A stretch of DNA of 64,000 nt, taken from assembly GCA_017992785.1 (NCBI GenBank), contig JAGONY010000002.1, positions 1 to 64,000 of the forward strand. Direction: 5' to 3'. Below the pieces are notes generated by a model. That model was not told the DNA's origin, ran no database searches, and saw nothing but the letters and a program-made list of their open reading frames with translations. The stretch is from Candidatus Omnitrophota bacterium (GTDB taxonomy: Bacteria > Omnitrophota > Gorgyraeia > Pluralincolimonadales > Pluralincolimonadaceae). A program made the translations under genes and the position numbers. Shown here piece after piece: positions 52,310 through 60,032 of this stretch; position 1 is the stretch's first letter, and every line of letters begins with the position of its first letter.

Positions 52310-52481
52310 CCCCTCGGGGACAGGGCGTTTTGGCTGTTGTATACAATGCGAGTCCTTTTGGAACTGTCCGACCCAGCCGGGGACAAGGGAGAGCAGTGAG
52401 TGCTGTCCCCAGTGCAGTAAACATGAGATATGCAAGATAATAAAAGAAAAAGTCAGGGAAGGGCTTAAGAAAGCCGTATAG
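52302..52481 (+). CDS. 59-residue cysteine-rich protein with duplicated CCxxCx5C motif
   Basis: A short frame from ATG at 52302 to TAG at 52479-52481. The product has eight Cys in two equal blocks: C12 C13 xx C16 x5 C22 and C34 C35 xx C38 x5 C44, separated by a Gly/Pro/Ser linker. A Lys-rich C-terminal helix (KIIKEKVREGLKKAV) follows. The layout suggests two four-Cys metal or Fe-S sites. It overlaps the BamE-like gene by 8 bases, so translation is probably coupled; no strong ribosome-binding site is visible. A terminator follows 22 bases later. No family recognised. Confidence 0.72.
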   Translation: MNDPSGTGRFGCCIQCESFWNCPTQPGTRESSECCPQCSKHEICKIIKEKVREGLKKAV

Positions 52482-52503
52482 GCATATATTTTTCCGGAAT
52501 TAA

Positions 52504-52540
52504 GGGGGCGCCGTTTTAAACGGCGCCCCCTCTGTTTTCT
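52504..52540 (+). terminator. Rho-independent terminator
   Basis: GGGGGCGCCGTTT (52504-52516) pairs perfectly with AAACGGCGCCCCC (52518-52530), followed by TCTGTTTTCT. It separates the small-protein operon from the secretion operon. Confidence 0.88.
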
Positions 52541-52541
52541 C

Positions 52542-52570
52542 TTGACAATCGACTTATTAACAAATACTAT
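52542..52570 (+). promoter_or_regulatory. Promoter of the MerR-ParA-secretion operon
   Basis: Perfect TTGACA (52542-52547), a 17-base spacer and TACTAT (52565-52570). The predicted start near 52577 gives a leader of about 73 bases before the MerR-like gene. Confidence 0.78.
52552..52563 (+). repeat. Direct repeat copy 1 (ACTTATTAACAA) in the promoter spacer
   Basis: Exact 12-base ACTTATTAACAA at 52552-52563, within the promoter spacer, repeated at 52621-52632 in the leader, 69 bases downstream. The pair is a candidate operator for the MerR-like regulator or a ParA-partner site. Confidence 0.6.
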
Positions 52571-52620
52571 ATAAGCTAATAAATGATAGTAAGACATAAG
52601 GTTATATATCACATGTTAAT

Positions 52621-52632
52621 ACTTATTAACAA
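52621..52632 (+). repeat. Direct repeat copy 2 (ACTTATTAACAA) in the leader
   Basis: Second exact copy, 17 bases before the MerR-like start codon. A looser GTTAAT lies just before it (52615-52620), forming an inverted GTTAAT/ATTAAC pair with it. Confidence 0.6.
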
Positions 52633-52649
52633 CTCTGAAAGAGGACTGT

Positions 52650-52925
52650 ATGGGGCCTGTTAAGGGCAATCTAATCACCGTTGATGAGTTGTCGCAGCTG
52701 TTTTCTATGTCAAAGGCTACGATCAACTACTACACCAATATGGGCCTGCTTCATATATGTGAAAAGCAGGGTAATAAGCGGTTATACGATAAAACGGAAG
52801 TCGAGGAGCGCCTAAAGAAGATTAAGGAGCTTCGCAGGAGCGGTTACAGCCTGAGGCTTATACGGAAGCAGTTCTCCGGGCTTCAGCCCTTTGGTAACCC
52901 GGAAACAGACGGAGGGATCCCGTAA
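52650..52925 (+). CDS. Small MerR-family regulator
   Basis: A 91-residue MerR-type winged-helix protein: DELSQLFSMSKATINYYTNMGLL (HTH), then GNKRLYDKTEVEERLKKI and ELRRSGYSLRLIRKQFSG. No effector-binding domain and no Cys ligands follow, so it is a short DNA-binding version, like those that sit beside ParA genes. AGAGGA precedes the ATG. It probably regulates this operon or binds the direct repeats upstream. That role is inferred. Confidence 0.88.
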   Translation: MGPVKGNLITVDELSQLFSMSKATINYYTNMGLLHICEKQGNKRLYDKTEVEERLKKIKELRRSGYSLRLIRKQFSGLQPFGNPETDGGIP

Positions 52926-52926
52926 A

Positions 52927-53853
52927 ATGCTCGACGACCTTAAGAATATCATAAAAAGATTGAATGAACTCGATGTCGCCGGGGATATCTCGCCGGCCGT
53001 TTCCGGCCAGCCCGTCCAGCCGGTATTACCTAAGGTCTTCTCGGTGAGCAGGCAGATAATCGCGGTGACGAACCAGAAGGGCGGGTGCGCTAAGACGACA
53101 ACTGCCGTCAACCTCGCGGGATGCCTCGCCGAGAGGGGGTTCAGGGTGCTCGTGATCGACCTCGACCCGCAGGCGCATGCGAGCCTCGGGCTCGGGCTCG
53201 ACAAGGACAGCATGGACAGGACGATATACGACGTGCTTATGAATAACGTCTCGCTTTGCGACGTCATATCGAAGACGCAGGTTGAAGGGCTCGACGCCGT
53301 CCCGTCGAATTCGGTATTGTCGGGCGCCCAGCTGGAATTGGCCACCGTATTGGGCAGGGAGAGCGTCCTGAGGATAGCGGTAAGGAAGATGCTTCTCAAG
53401 AAGGATTACGATTTTATTATATTCGACTGCAACCCGAGCTTGAACCTTGTCACGATAAACGCCCTCGTTGCCGCCGACTCCATACTTATACCGATACAGA
53501 CCCACTATTATTCGCTTGAAGGCATGAAGGAGCTCTTCTCGACCATAGATATCGTGCGCGAGAGGCTGAACCCCGACCTGCAGATACTCGGCATACTTGC
53601 CACGCTTTACGACACCCGCACGAAGATAAGCGCAAAGATGCTCGAACAGATACGCGGGTATTTCAAGGGGATGGTCTTCGATACGGTCATCCGTAATAAC
53701 GTGAAACTCTGCGAGGCGCCGATATTCAAAAAACCCATCCATGTCTACGACAACCGCTCGCTCGGGGCCCGGGATTATTTTTGTTTAGCCGATGAAATAG
53801 TCGCGAAGACGCAAAAATGCGAGGTGAGGCTTGACGCAGGAAAAGTTGCCTGA
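52927..53853 (+). CDS. ParA/MinD-type ATPase with N-terminal extension
   Basis: A 308-residue ParA-family ATPase. The deviant Walker A is KGGCAKTTT (K51-T59) after VTNQ; Walker A' FDLDPQAHASLG-type sequence (VIDLDPQAHASLGLG), and IIFDCNPSLNLVTINAL. An extra N-terminal helix and linker of about 40 residues precede the normal ParA start. No ParB is adjacent; MerR is upstream and pilus genes follow directly, so it probably positions the secretion/pilus machinery rather than a plasmid. ATG at 52927 follows GGAGGG. Confidence 0.9.
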   Translation: MLDDLKNIIKRLNELDVAGDISPAVSGQPVQPVLPKVFSVSRQIIAVTNQKGGCAKTTTAVNLAGCLAERGFRVLVIDLDPQAHASLGLGLDKDSMDRTIYDVLMNNVSLCDVISKTQVEGLDAVPSNSVLSGAQLELATVLGRESVLRIAVRKMLLKKDYDFIIFDCNPSLNLVTINALVAADSILIPIQTHYYSLEGMKELFSTIDIVRERLNPDLQILGILATLYDTRTKISAKMLEQIRGYFKGMVFDTVIRNNVKLCEAPIFKKPIHVYDNRSLGARDYFCLADEIVAKTQKCEVRLDAGKVA

Positions 53854-54907
53854 TAACGCCGGCGCCCAGAACGTCGTAAAGGACATCTTCGAGCGCAAGA
53901 GGCCGGACGAGACATCGTCAAAGAAGATCTCGTCGCTTTTCGGCGCGCCAGCGCAGGCGCGTCCGTCCGCGCCCCGGAAAGAAAGGCGTTTCAGCGGGTA
54001 TCTTCCCGTAGGCCTGGATATAAGCGCGTCCGGCATATCTTTCGCGAGGATCGGGAGGTCCGACGGCGAGCTCATTTTCGCGGGCGGGTCGCTCGCGACA
54101 GGCGCTTCGATAAGGCAATGCGCGTCTGAGAACGCGCTGAAAGGCGACACGGTGATCGGCCTGCCGGCCGCGGACGTGAAATTCAGGGTGGTCAAACTGC
54201 CTCCGATGCCGGAAGCCGAAATAGAGAGCGCTGTTGCCTGGGCGGCCGCAGAGGCGCTCGGGGTGGATGCGCGCAGGATGCAGGAAATGAGTATGGATTA
54301 CGCGGTCCTGCGGGAGGCCGGCATGCCTTCCGCAGAAACCAGCATCTTTATCGCGGCAGCGGACAGGGAGGAGGTGCTCGGGAAAATGAGGGAGGCCTCG
54401 GATGCCGGGCTCAATGTCCTGGCGGTCGAACCGTCGCCGCTGTCGCTTTATTCCGCGATGTGCTCTTTTTCCGCGGGCGCGGGAGACGCTTCAACGCTTA
54501 CGCTGATGCTGAATATCGGCCGCGGCTCCGGGGAGATAATCATAGGGCTCGGCCGCGACGTATGGGCGGTGCAGGAAACGTCCATATCCGCAGATCTCCT
54601 TCGCGGAGCGCTCAATGATGACGGCAGCGTCGCATCGAAACCTTCGGTCTCATCGGCCCTCGAGAGCCTCATAATAGATATCGAGCATTCGTTCAAGACG
54701 GTCTCGGGATTATTCGCAAGGCCGGATTCGTTGTCGCCCGGCAGGATAGCCGTATCGGGCCCCGGCGCCGTGAACAAGGGTATATGCCCGTTCCTTAAGA
54801 AAACATTCAATATACCGGTCGACCTGTTCGATCCGTTAGGCGCGGGCCCGGAATTGGCCGCGGCTGTCGGGCTTGCGTTGAGGGGAGCAAAAGATGAAGC
54901 GGTTTAA
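53831..54907 (+). CDS. pilM: PilM/GspL-type assembly ATPase-fold protein
   Basis: A 358-residue actin-fold PilM. The first 55 residues are a disordered Pro/Arg-rich extension before the usual LPVGLDISASGISFARI. Further PilM markers are VIGLPAADVKFRVVKLPPMPEAEIESAVAWAAAEAL (pieces VKLPPMPEAEIESAV), VLAVEPSPLSLY, LMLNIGRGSGEIIIG and RIAVSGPGAVNKG. It anchors PilN/PilO at the inner membrane. TTG start at 53831 with GAGG 6 bases upstream; overlaps ParA by 23 bases. Confidence 0.86.
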   Translation: MTQEKLPDNAGAQNVVKDIFERKRPDETSSKKISSLFGAPAQARPSAPRKERRFSGYLPVGLDISASGISFARIGRSDGELIFAGGSLATGASIRQCASENALKGDTVIGLPAADVKFRVVKLPPMPEAEIESAVAWAAAEALGVDARRMQEMSMDYAVLREAGMPSAETSIFIAAADREEVLGKMREASDAGLNVLAVEPSPLSLYSAMCSFSAGAGDASTLTLMLNIGRGSGEIIIGLGRDVWAVQETSISADLLRGALNDDGSVASKPSVSSALESLIIDIEHSFKTVSGLFARPDSLSPGRIAVSGPGAVNKGICPFLKKTFNIPVDLFDPLGAGPELAAAVGLALRGAKDEAV

Positions 54908-55478
54908 CCTTATACCGAAACAGGGCAGGAAAGCGCAGGCAGCGCAGCCCGGCGCAGGCGGTCGGAAGCAGCCAAAGGTCAACATACTGTTCGTGATCGC
55001 GCTGCTGGCCGTTGTCCTTATAGCGGCGCCGAACGCGTTGAACCGCCGCAGCGGCGACAGGATTGCGGCCGCGAAAGCGCGCCTCGAGGAAGCCAAGAAG
55101 GAACTTGGGCGCAGGCAATCGCAGCGCGTGCTGATAGCGAAGGACTACGACCTGCTGGTCAAGAAAAAGCTGGCGGCTGAAGAAAAACTGCAGTACCTGA
55201 AAGACGCCGAGACGGGTAAGCCCGCGGAATTATCGCAGGCCCTTGTCTATATGCCTACGCTCATACCGGACGAGATCTGGATAAACAAGCTGACCGTCGA
55301 AGGGCGGCGAGTGGTCATAAACGGCTCCACTCTGGACAACCAGGCCGTATCGAAGTTCATGGAGAACCTTAACAGGTCGAACAAGTTCAAGGGGTCCAGT
55401 TTTAATTTCACGCAGAAGGGCGAATTGGGCGACGCGACGCTCTACAATTTTGAGATCGCGGCGCAGATGGCAAACTAA
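54894..55478 (+). CDS. pilN: PilN/GspL-like inner membrane protein
   Basis: A 194-residue protein starting MKRFNLIPKQGRK, which matches the PilN N-terminal sequence that binds PilM. One membrane helix (about 30-47) is followed by a coiled coil and a ferredoxin-like periplasmic domain: YMPTLIPDEIWINKLTVEGRRVVINGSTLDNQAV (shown as its pieces DEIWINKL and INGSTLDNQAV). It overlaps pilM by 14 bases. Confidence 0.85.
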   Translation: MKRFNLIPKQGRKAQAAQPGAGGRKQPKVNILFVIALLAVVLIAAPNALNRRSGDRIAAAKARLEEAKKELGRRQSQRVLIAKDYDLLVKKKLAAEEKLQYLKDAETGKPAELSQALVYMPTLIPDEIWINKLTVEGRRVVINGSTLDNQAVSKFMENLNRSNKFKGSSFNFTQKGELGDATLYNFEIAAQMAN

Positions 55479-55487
55479 AGGGGCTGA

Positions 55488-56315
55488 ATGGGCAACAACA
55501 GGAAATTGATCGTTATAGTCGTTGCGGCCGCTTTCGCGGCCCTGGCCGGGTATAGCCTGGTCGGGCGCGGTTTCGTCGAGGAACAGAACGCGGTGAGATC
55601 CGAACTGCGGAAGATCGAGGACGAGACTGCCAAGACGAGGGAGAAATTCCCGGATATAAAGGCGCAAGAAAAGGAACTGGACGGCCTGCAGAAGAGCTAT
55701 GACAGCGTGCTGAAGGATATTGCGGGCTATGAGAAGAAGATACCTTCCGCCGCTTCGGTATCGAAGCTTCTCGGGGAGATGACCCGCCGCTCCGAGGGGC
55801 TCGGAATGGATTTCGACTCGATAAGGCAGGATATCGAAAGGGAGAAAGAGGGTTACATAAAGCTCAAGCTTGACATAAAATTCTCGGGCCCTTATTCGAG
55901 CGTAGTGAATTACCTTGACCGCCTTCAGAACCTTTCCGATTATCTTGTCGTATCCGACGTGGAGATATCCCAGTCGAAGGAAGGCGCCTCTCATTCGAAG
56001 ACGAATATGCGGGTCTCGATGCTGCTGCTCGAGAAAGGCGCTGACCTGGCCGCGTTCGAGAACGCGCGGACCCCGGAAGCGATAACCCTGAAAGCGGACC
56101 CGTTCACTTCCAAGAAACCCGGCAGGAAAGAGAAGGCCGGGGATTTCAAGTTATCGGGGATAACGCAGGCGGGAAACGATTCCACCGCCATAATAAACGA
56201 TGAGGTAGTCAGGACAGGCGCAAAGATCGGCGGGTGGGAAGTCACGCAGATATCGAAGGACGCGGTAACGCTTACCGACGGGAACGATACCGTTACTGTT
56301 ACACTTAACAGATAA
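55488..56315 (+). CDS. PilO-PilP-like fusion protein
   Basis: A 275-residue protein. Residues 1-190 are PilO-like: one membrane helix (6-24), a coiled coil, then SVSKLLGEMTRRSEGLGMDF and the ferredoxin-like SGPYSSVVNYLDRLQNLSDYLVV. A linker with DPF (204-206) leads to residues about 219-275, which read as a PilP/GspC-like homology domain: LSGITQAGNDSTAIINDEVV, and GWEVTQISKDAVTLTDG. PilP normally is a separate lipoprotein that contacts the secretin. The fusion would make one inner-to-outer membrane link. Confidence 0.83.
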   Translation: MGNNRKLIVIVVAAAFAALAGYSLVGRGFVEEQNAVRSELRKIEDETAKTREKFPDIKAQEKELDGLQKSYDSVLKDIAGYEKKIPSAASVSKLLGEMTRRSEGLGMDFDSIRQDIEREKEGYIKLKLDIKFSGPYSSVVNYLDRLQNLSDYLVVSDVEISQSKEGASHSKTNMRVSMLLLEKGADLAAFENARTPEAITLKADPFTSKKPGRKEKAGDFKLSGITQAGNDSTAIINDEVVRTGAKIGGWEVTQISKDAVTLTDGNDTVTVTLNR

Positions 56316-56327
56316 CACGAGGGAGAC

Positions 56328-57995
56328 ATGAACAACAAACTGAAATATTTCGCGGCAGTCATGATCTTGTCATTGGCCATCGGGGCGGTGGCGGCGGAAC
56401 CGGATCCGCTGATATCGCTCGATTACAAGGATGCCGACATCAACGCGGTCCTGCGCTCCCTGGCATGGTCCTACGGCCTCAACCTCGTGACAGGCACCGA
56501 CATAAAAGGCAAGATCACGGTCAACCTGAAGAACGTGACGCTAAGCGAGGCGCTCGACGCGATACTCACCGCCAGCGGCTATGCCCACGTCCAGAAGGGG
56601 AACATAATCTACATAAGCTCCGGCTCCGCCGAAGGCATAGACATGTCCAGCGAGGCGGTGTTCCTGAAATACCTCAAGGCGGCGGAAGCGCAGAACCTGC
56701 TGCGGAAGGTGATCTCCGCAAAAGGCGATATCAAGGTCGACGAGGTCTCGAACATGCTGATAATCACCGATTACACCGCCAATATCGAAAAGGTCAAGAA
56801 GCTTATCGACAGCATAGACCTGCCGCCCCAGCAGGTCCTTGTAGAGGTGAAGATAGTCGATATCACTTCGAAGGACCTTGAGAATCTCGGTGTGACATGG
56901 TCGGCCGATTACAGCCCGGCCGGAGCGGTCAAGGGGCTGTTCGACAGGAAGACAGGGTTCCAGGAAGAACTGAAGACGACAACGGCGGTCCCCGGGCCGT
57001 CCGGCACTCTCTCCGGAGGGCAGTTCAAGATCGACACCCTGAATTTCAAGGGCCTGTCGCTTACGGCCACGATAGACGCGTTATGCCAGGACCAGAAGGC
57101 GAACCTGCTCGCGTCCCCGTCTATAGCGGTGCTGAATAACCGCGAGGCGAGGATAGTCATAGGAGAGAAGGTCCCTTACAAGGAGAGGACGCAGACGACT
57201 ACAGGCACGACCGAGACGACGAAGTTCATAGATGTCGGCACTACTCTGCGGGTGATCCCGTCTATCAACGCGGACGGTTATATCACGATGCTGATCCACC
57301 CGGAGGTCAGCTCGGTATCGGCGCTGCTCGACGCGGGCCCGAGGATAACCACGCGCGAAGCCGACACTACCGTCAGGGTCAAGGAAGGCGAGACGATTGT
57401 CATCGGCGGCCTGATAAAGCAGACGGATGATAAGATAAAATCGAAGATACCGTTGCTCGGCGACCTGCCGGTCATCGGGTTCCTGTTCAGCAACCGCTCG
57501 AAGGACCAGGCGCAGACGGAACTCGCCGTCTTTATTACGCCGAAGATACTCCGGTCCAAGGAGGAGGCGAAGATATACGGGGCAAAGGAAGAGGAAGAGG
57601 TTTACGTGAACATCGGGCCCACAGGGGAGCTCAGCATCGCGTACCAGCTCTTCGAGAAGGCGGATAAGCTCGATAAGGGCATCGGCCTGGAGAGCCGCCG
57701 CAAGGACATAAAATACAGGAAGACCCAGGCCTTGAGCCTGTTTGAGAATATCGCGAGCCAGTTCCCGAGCAGCCCGAAAGCCCCGGAATCGCTCTATCGC
57801 GCGGCGCTTATAGAGTACTATTATTTCGGCGATAACATAAGCGCGAGGGACAAGCTTGAGAAACTTATATCCGATTTCCCGAAGAGCGCATTCGCGGATT
57901 ACGCGAGGGAGCTTTACGAGAGCATGGACAGCGCGCCTTTGCCTGGAGATAAGAGCCAGCCGGGCGCAAAAACAAATATTTCAATAGGTCGATGA
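56328..57995 (+). CDS. pilQ: Secretin (PilQ/GspD-like) with C-terminal TPR extension
   Basis: A 555-residue outer-membrane secretin with a signal peptide (1-24). Then an STN/N0 domain (about 27-95, ITVNLKNVTLSEALDAILTAS), an N1 domain (VFLKYLKAAEAQNLLRKVIS), and the secretin domain (about 170-415), with VLVEVKIVDITSKDLENLGV, EARIVIGEKVPY and KEGETIVIGGLIKQT. Unusually, residues about 433-545 form helical TPR-like units (YQLFEKADKLDKGIG, and APESLYRAALIEYYYF and FADYARELYES), which ordinary PilQ/GspD lack. Follows the PilO-P gene by 12 bases. Confidence 0.92.
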   Translation: MNNKLKYFAAVMILSLAIGAVAAEPDPLISLDYKDADINAVLRSLAWSYGLNLVTGTDIKGKITVNLKNVTLSEALDAILTASGYAHVQKGNIIYISSGSAEGIDMSSEAVFLKYLKAAEAQNLLRKVISAKGDIKVDEVSNMLIITDYTANIEKVKKLIDSIDLPPQQVLVEVKIVDITSKDLENLGVTWSADYSPAGAVKGLFDRKTGFQEELKTTTAVPGPSGTLSGGQFKIDTLNFKGLSLTATIDALCQDQKANLLASPSIAVLNNREARIVIGEKVPYKERTQTTTGTTETTKFIDVGTTLRVIPSINADGYITMLIHPEVSSVSALLDAGPRITTREADTTVRVKEGETIVIGGLIKQTDDKIKSKIPLLGDLPVIGFLFSNRSKDQAQTELAVFITPKILRSKEEAKIYGAKEEEEVYVNIGPTGELSIAYQLFEKADKLDKGIGLESRRKDIKYRKTQALSLFENIASQFPSSPKAPESLYRAALIEYYYFGDNISARDKLEKLISDFPKSAFADYARELYESMDSAPLPGDKSQPGAKTNISIGR

Positions 57996-58004
57996 AAGAT
58001 ACAG

Positions 58005-59225
58005 ATGCCAAAGTACACATACCGAGCGCGCGACAAATCCGGCCAGCTGGTCACCGGGTCCGCCGAGAGCGGGAACGAATACGAAGTCGCATCCGGCCTT
58101 AAGGACCTCGGTTACAGCATTGTGGAAATAAGGCCCGAGACGGCATCTTCGGGCGGCCTGCAGGAGTACTACTACAGTGCGGTCTCCAGGATAAGCAGGC
58201 AGGAGATAATCGTCTTCACGAGACAGCTTGCCACGCTGCTGCGCACGGGAAATACCCTTACCTCATCCCTTGATAACGTGGCCGAACAGGTCAAGAACCA
58301 AAAGCTCAGGGGCGTGATAAAGCAGGTCATGAAGGACGTGCAGAGCGGCATGAGCTTCTCGAAAGCCGTAGCGAAACACCCGCAGGTGTTCGACGGGTTC
58401 TTCGTCTCGATGGTAAAGATAGGCGAGGCCGGCGGCCTGCTTGACGATGTCCTTGAGCGCCTCGCTTCGCTCGGGGCCGACGAGCTCGAGATAAGGTCGC
58501 GCGTGCAGTCCTCGCTGATCTATCCGGTCGTGCTTATAGGGCTCTCGCTGGCCGTAGTGGCTTTCGTGCTCGTGGCGGTGCTGCCTAATTTTGTTTCGAT
58601 ATTCGAGGCGTCGCAGGCCAAGCTTCCGGTTCCTACGAAGATCATACTTGGCCTGAGCTGGGCGCTGAGGAATTACTGGTACCTCGCGGCCGGCGGGCTC
58701 GTCTTATGCGTCTTCTGGCTTAAATGGTACATCTCCACCCCCGAAGGCAGGTACAGGATAGACGGCTATATATTAAAATCGCCGCTTTTCGGCGAATTAT
58801 ACCTGAAGGTCATGATATCGAGGTTCAGCAGGGCGATGGCTGCCCTCACGAAGACGGGCGTCCCTTTCCATGAGGGCCTCGCCGTCGTGGAGAATACCAT
58901 ACCCAACACGGTACTGCGCAGGACATTCATAGATATACGCAACAGGGTAAATGTCGGACAGGGGGTGACCGAGGCATTCAGGTCATCGGGCATATTCCCG
59001 CCGATGGTGATACAGTTGATAAGCAGCGGCGAGAAATCCGGGCACCTCGACGAGATGTTCTCGGAGGTGGCCTCGTTCTACGAGCCGGAGGTCGAGTATA
59101 CGCTGCGTAATTTCACGAGCCTGCTCGAGCCGTTCCTGCTGCTGGTCATGGGCGCGATAGTCGCGTTCATAGCCCTTTCGGTGCTTTTGCCGATATTCAA
59201 CCTAATCAAGATAATAAAAGCGTAA
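58005..59225 (+). CDS. gspF: GspF/PilC inner-membrane platform protein
   Basis: A 406-residue polytopic protein. The start KYTYRARDKSGQLVTGSAES and IIVFTRQLATLLRTGNTLTSS are diagnostic of the T2SS/T4P platform family, as is the second repeat RFSRAMAALTKTGVPFHEGLA. Three membrane helices are clear (about 173-195, 222-242 and 376-400). It follows the secretin by 9 bases. The assembly ATPase it normally works with is not in the window. Confidence 0.95.
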   Translation: MPKYTYRARDKSGQLVTGSAESGNEYEVASGLKDLGYSIVEIRPETASSGGLQEYYYSAVSRISRQEIIVFTRQLATLLRTGNTLTSSLDNVAEQVKNQKLRGVIKQVMKDVQSGMSFSKAVAKHPQVFDGFFVSMVKIGEAGGLLDDVLERLASLGADELEIRSRVQSSLIYPVVLIGLSLAVVAFVLVAVLPNFVSIFEASQAKLPVPTKIILGLSWALRNYWYLAAGGLVLCVFWLKWYISTPEGRYRIDGYILKSPLFGELYLKVMISRFSRAMAALTKTGVPFHEGLAVVENTIPNTVLRRTFIDIRNRVNVGQGVTEAFRSSGIFPPMVIQLISSGEKSGHLDEMFSEVASFYEPEVEYTLRNFTSLLEPFLLLVMGAIVAFIALSVLLPIFNLIKIIKA

Positions 59226-59236
59226 AGGAGAGCAAT

Positions 59237-59686
59237 ATGAGGCAGCGTAAAGGTTTTACACTTATCGAGATACTGATAGTGATAACGATAATCGCTATCC
59301 TTGCCACGACGATAATACCCAACTTCATAGGGTTCGATGTCGAGGCGCGCATAGCCGCGACACAGACCAACCTCAGCTCCATAAGGACCAGGATCACGCT
59401 CTTCAGGGCCAAGGAGGGCAGGTATCCGGACACCCTCGATGAGATGCTGACCGCGCAATACGATGATATGGGCGTGAAACGCGCTTACCTTGACCGCATC
59501 CCGCCCGAACTGGTGACGAGCAAGAAGGGCCTCAGCACGATAGAGAACATATCGAGCGGAGATTCGCCGTCCGGAAAGGGCGGCTGGGCGTACATAACGG
59601 ACAAGGCGGACGTCGTGGTGAACGTCACCGAGCCGTTGAGCTCAAAATGGGGAAGCTATGCGGGGCAGAAGCCGAACGAATGGTAA
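59237..59686 (+). CDS. gspG: Major pseudopilin GspG-like
   Basis: A 149-residue prepilin with the class III leader MRQRKG and the cleavage/hydrophobic motif FTLIEILIVITIIAILATTI. Then FIGFDVEARIAATQTNLSSI and LFRAKEGRYPDTLDEML match the major pseudopilin of type II secretion. The C-terminal GGWAYITDKADVVVNVTEP loop corresponds to the calcium-binding loop of GspG. It is cut by a prepilin peptidase not encoded in this window. Confidence 0.92.
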   Translation: MRQRKGFTLIEILIVITIIAILATTIIPNFIGFDVEARIAATQTNLSSIRTRITLFRAKEGRYPDTLDEMLTAQYDDMGVKRAYLDRIPPELVTSKKGLSTIENISSGDSPSGKGGWAYITDKADVVVNVTEPLSSKWGSYAGQKPNEW

Positions 59687-60029
59687 CAGGCGCGGCGCCG
59701 TATTATTCGGCGTACTGGTCGTCCTATTGACCGTAAGCCTCATCGGCGCGAGCCTTGTCGCGCTGCTGTCGTCTATCGCGCTGACGAACCAGTATGAGGT
59801 GAGCCGCGCGAAAGCGCTGTACCTTGCCGAAGCCGGCATCAGCCAGGCGGTATTCCTGCTGAAATCCCAGGCGATAATCATAGGCAGCGAGGAATATTTC
59901 GTGAACCCCACCTCCCTCGGCGACGGGACGTACGAGGTAAAACTGGATTTCAGGCAGTCGCTGTTGTCGTCGACCGGGAAGGTCGGCGGGATAACGAGGA
60001 CGATACAGTTGAAATTCAACTCGTTCTAA
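59658..60029 (+). CDS. PilX/GspK-like minor pilin
   Basis: A 123-residue protein with a basic leader ending NRRG and a hydrophobic helix AVLFGVLVVLLTVSLIGASL, lacking the usual Phe-Thr-Leu start and the Glu5. YLAEAGISQAVFLLKSQAI is the PilX/GspK hallmark. It is short (GspK is about 320), more like PilX. ATG at 59658 overlaps the GspG gene by 29 bases, after GGGGAAG. It probably caps or initiates the pseudopilus. Confidence 0.78.
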   Translation: MRGRSRTNGNRRGAVLFGVLVVLLTVSLIGASLVALLSSIALTNQYEVSRAKALYLAEAGISQAVFLLKSQAIIIGSEEYFVNPTSLGDGTYEVKLDFRQSLLSSTGKVGGITRTIQLKFNSF

Positions 60030-60032
60030 AGC

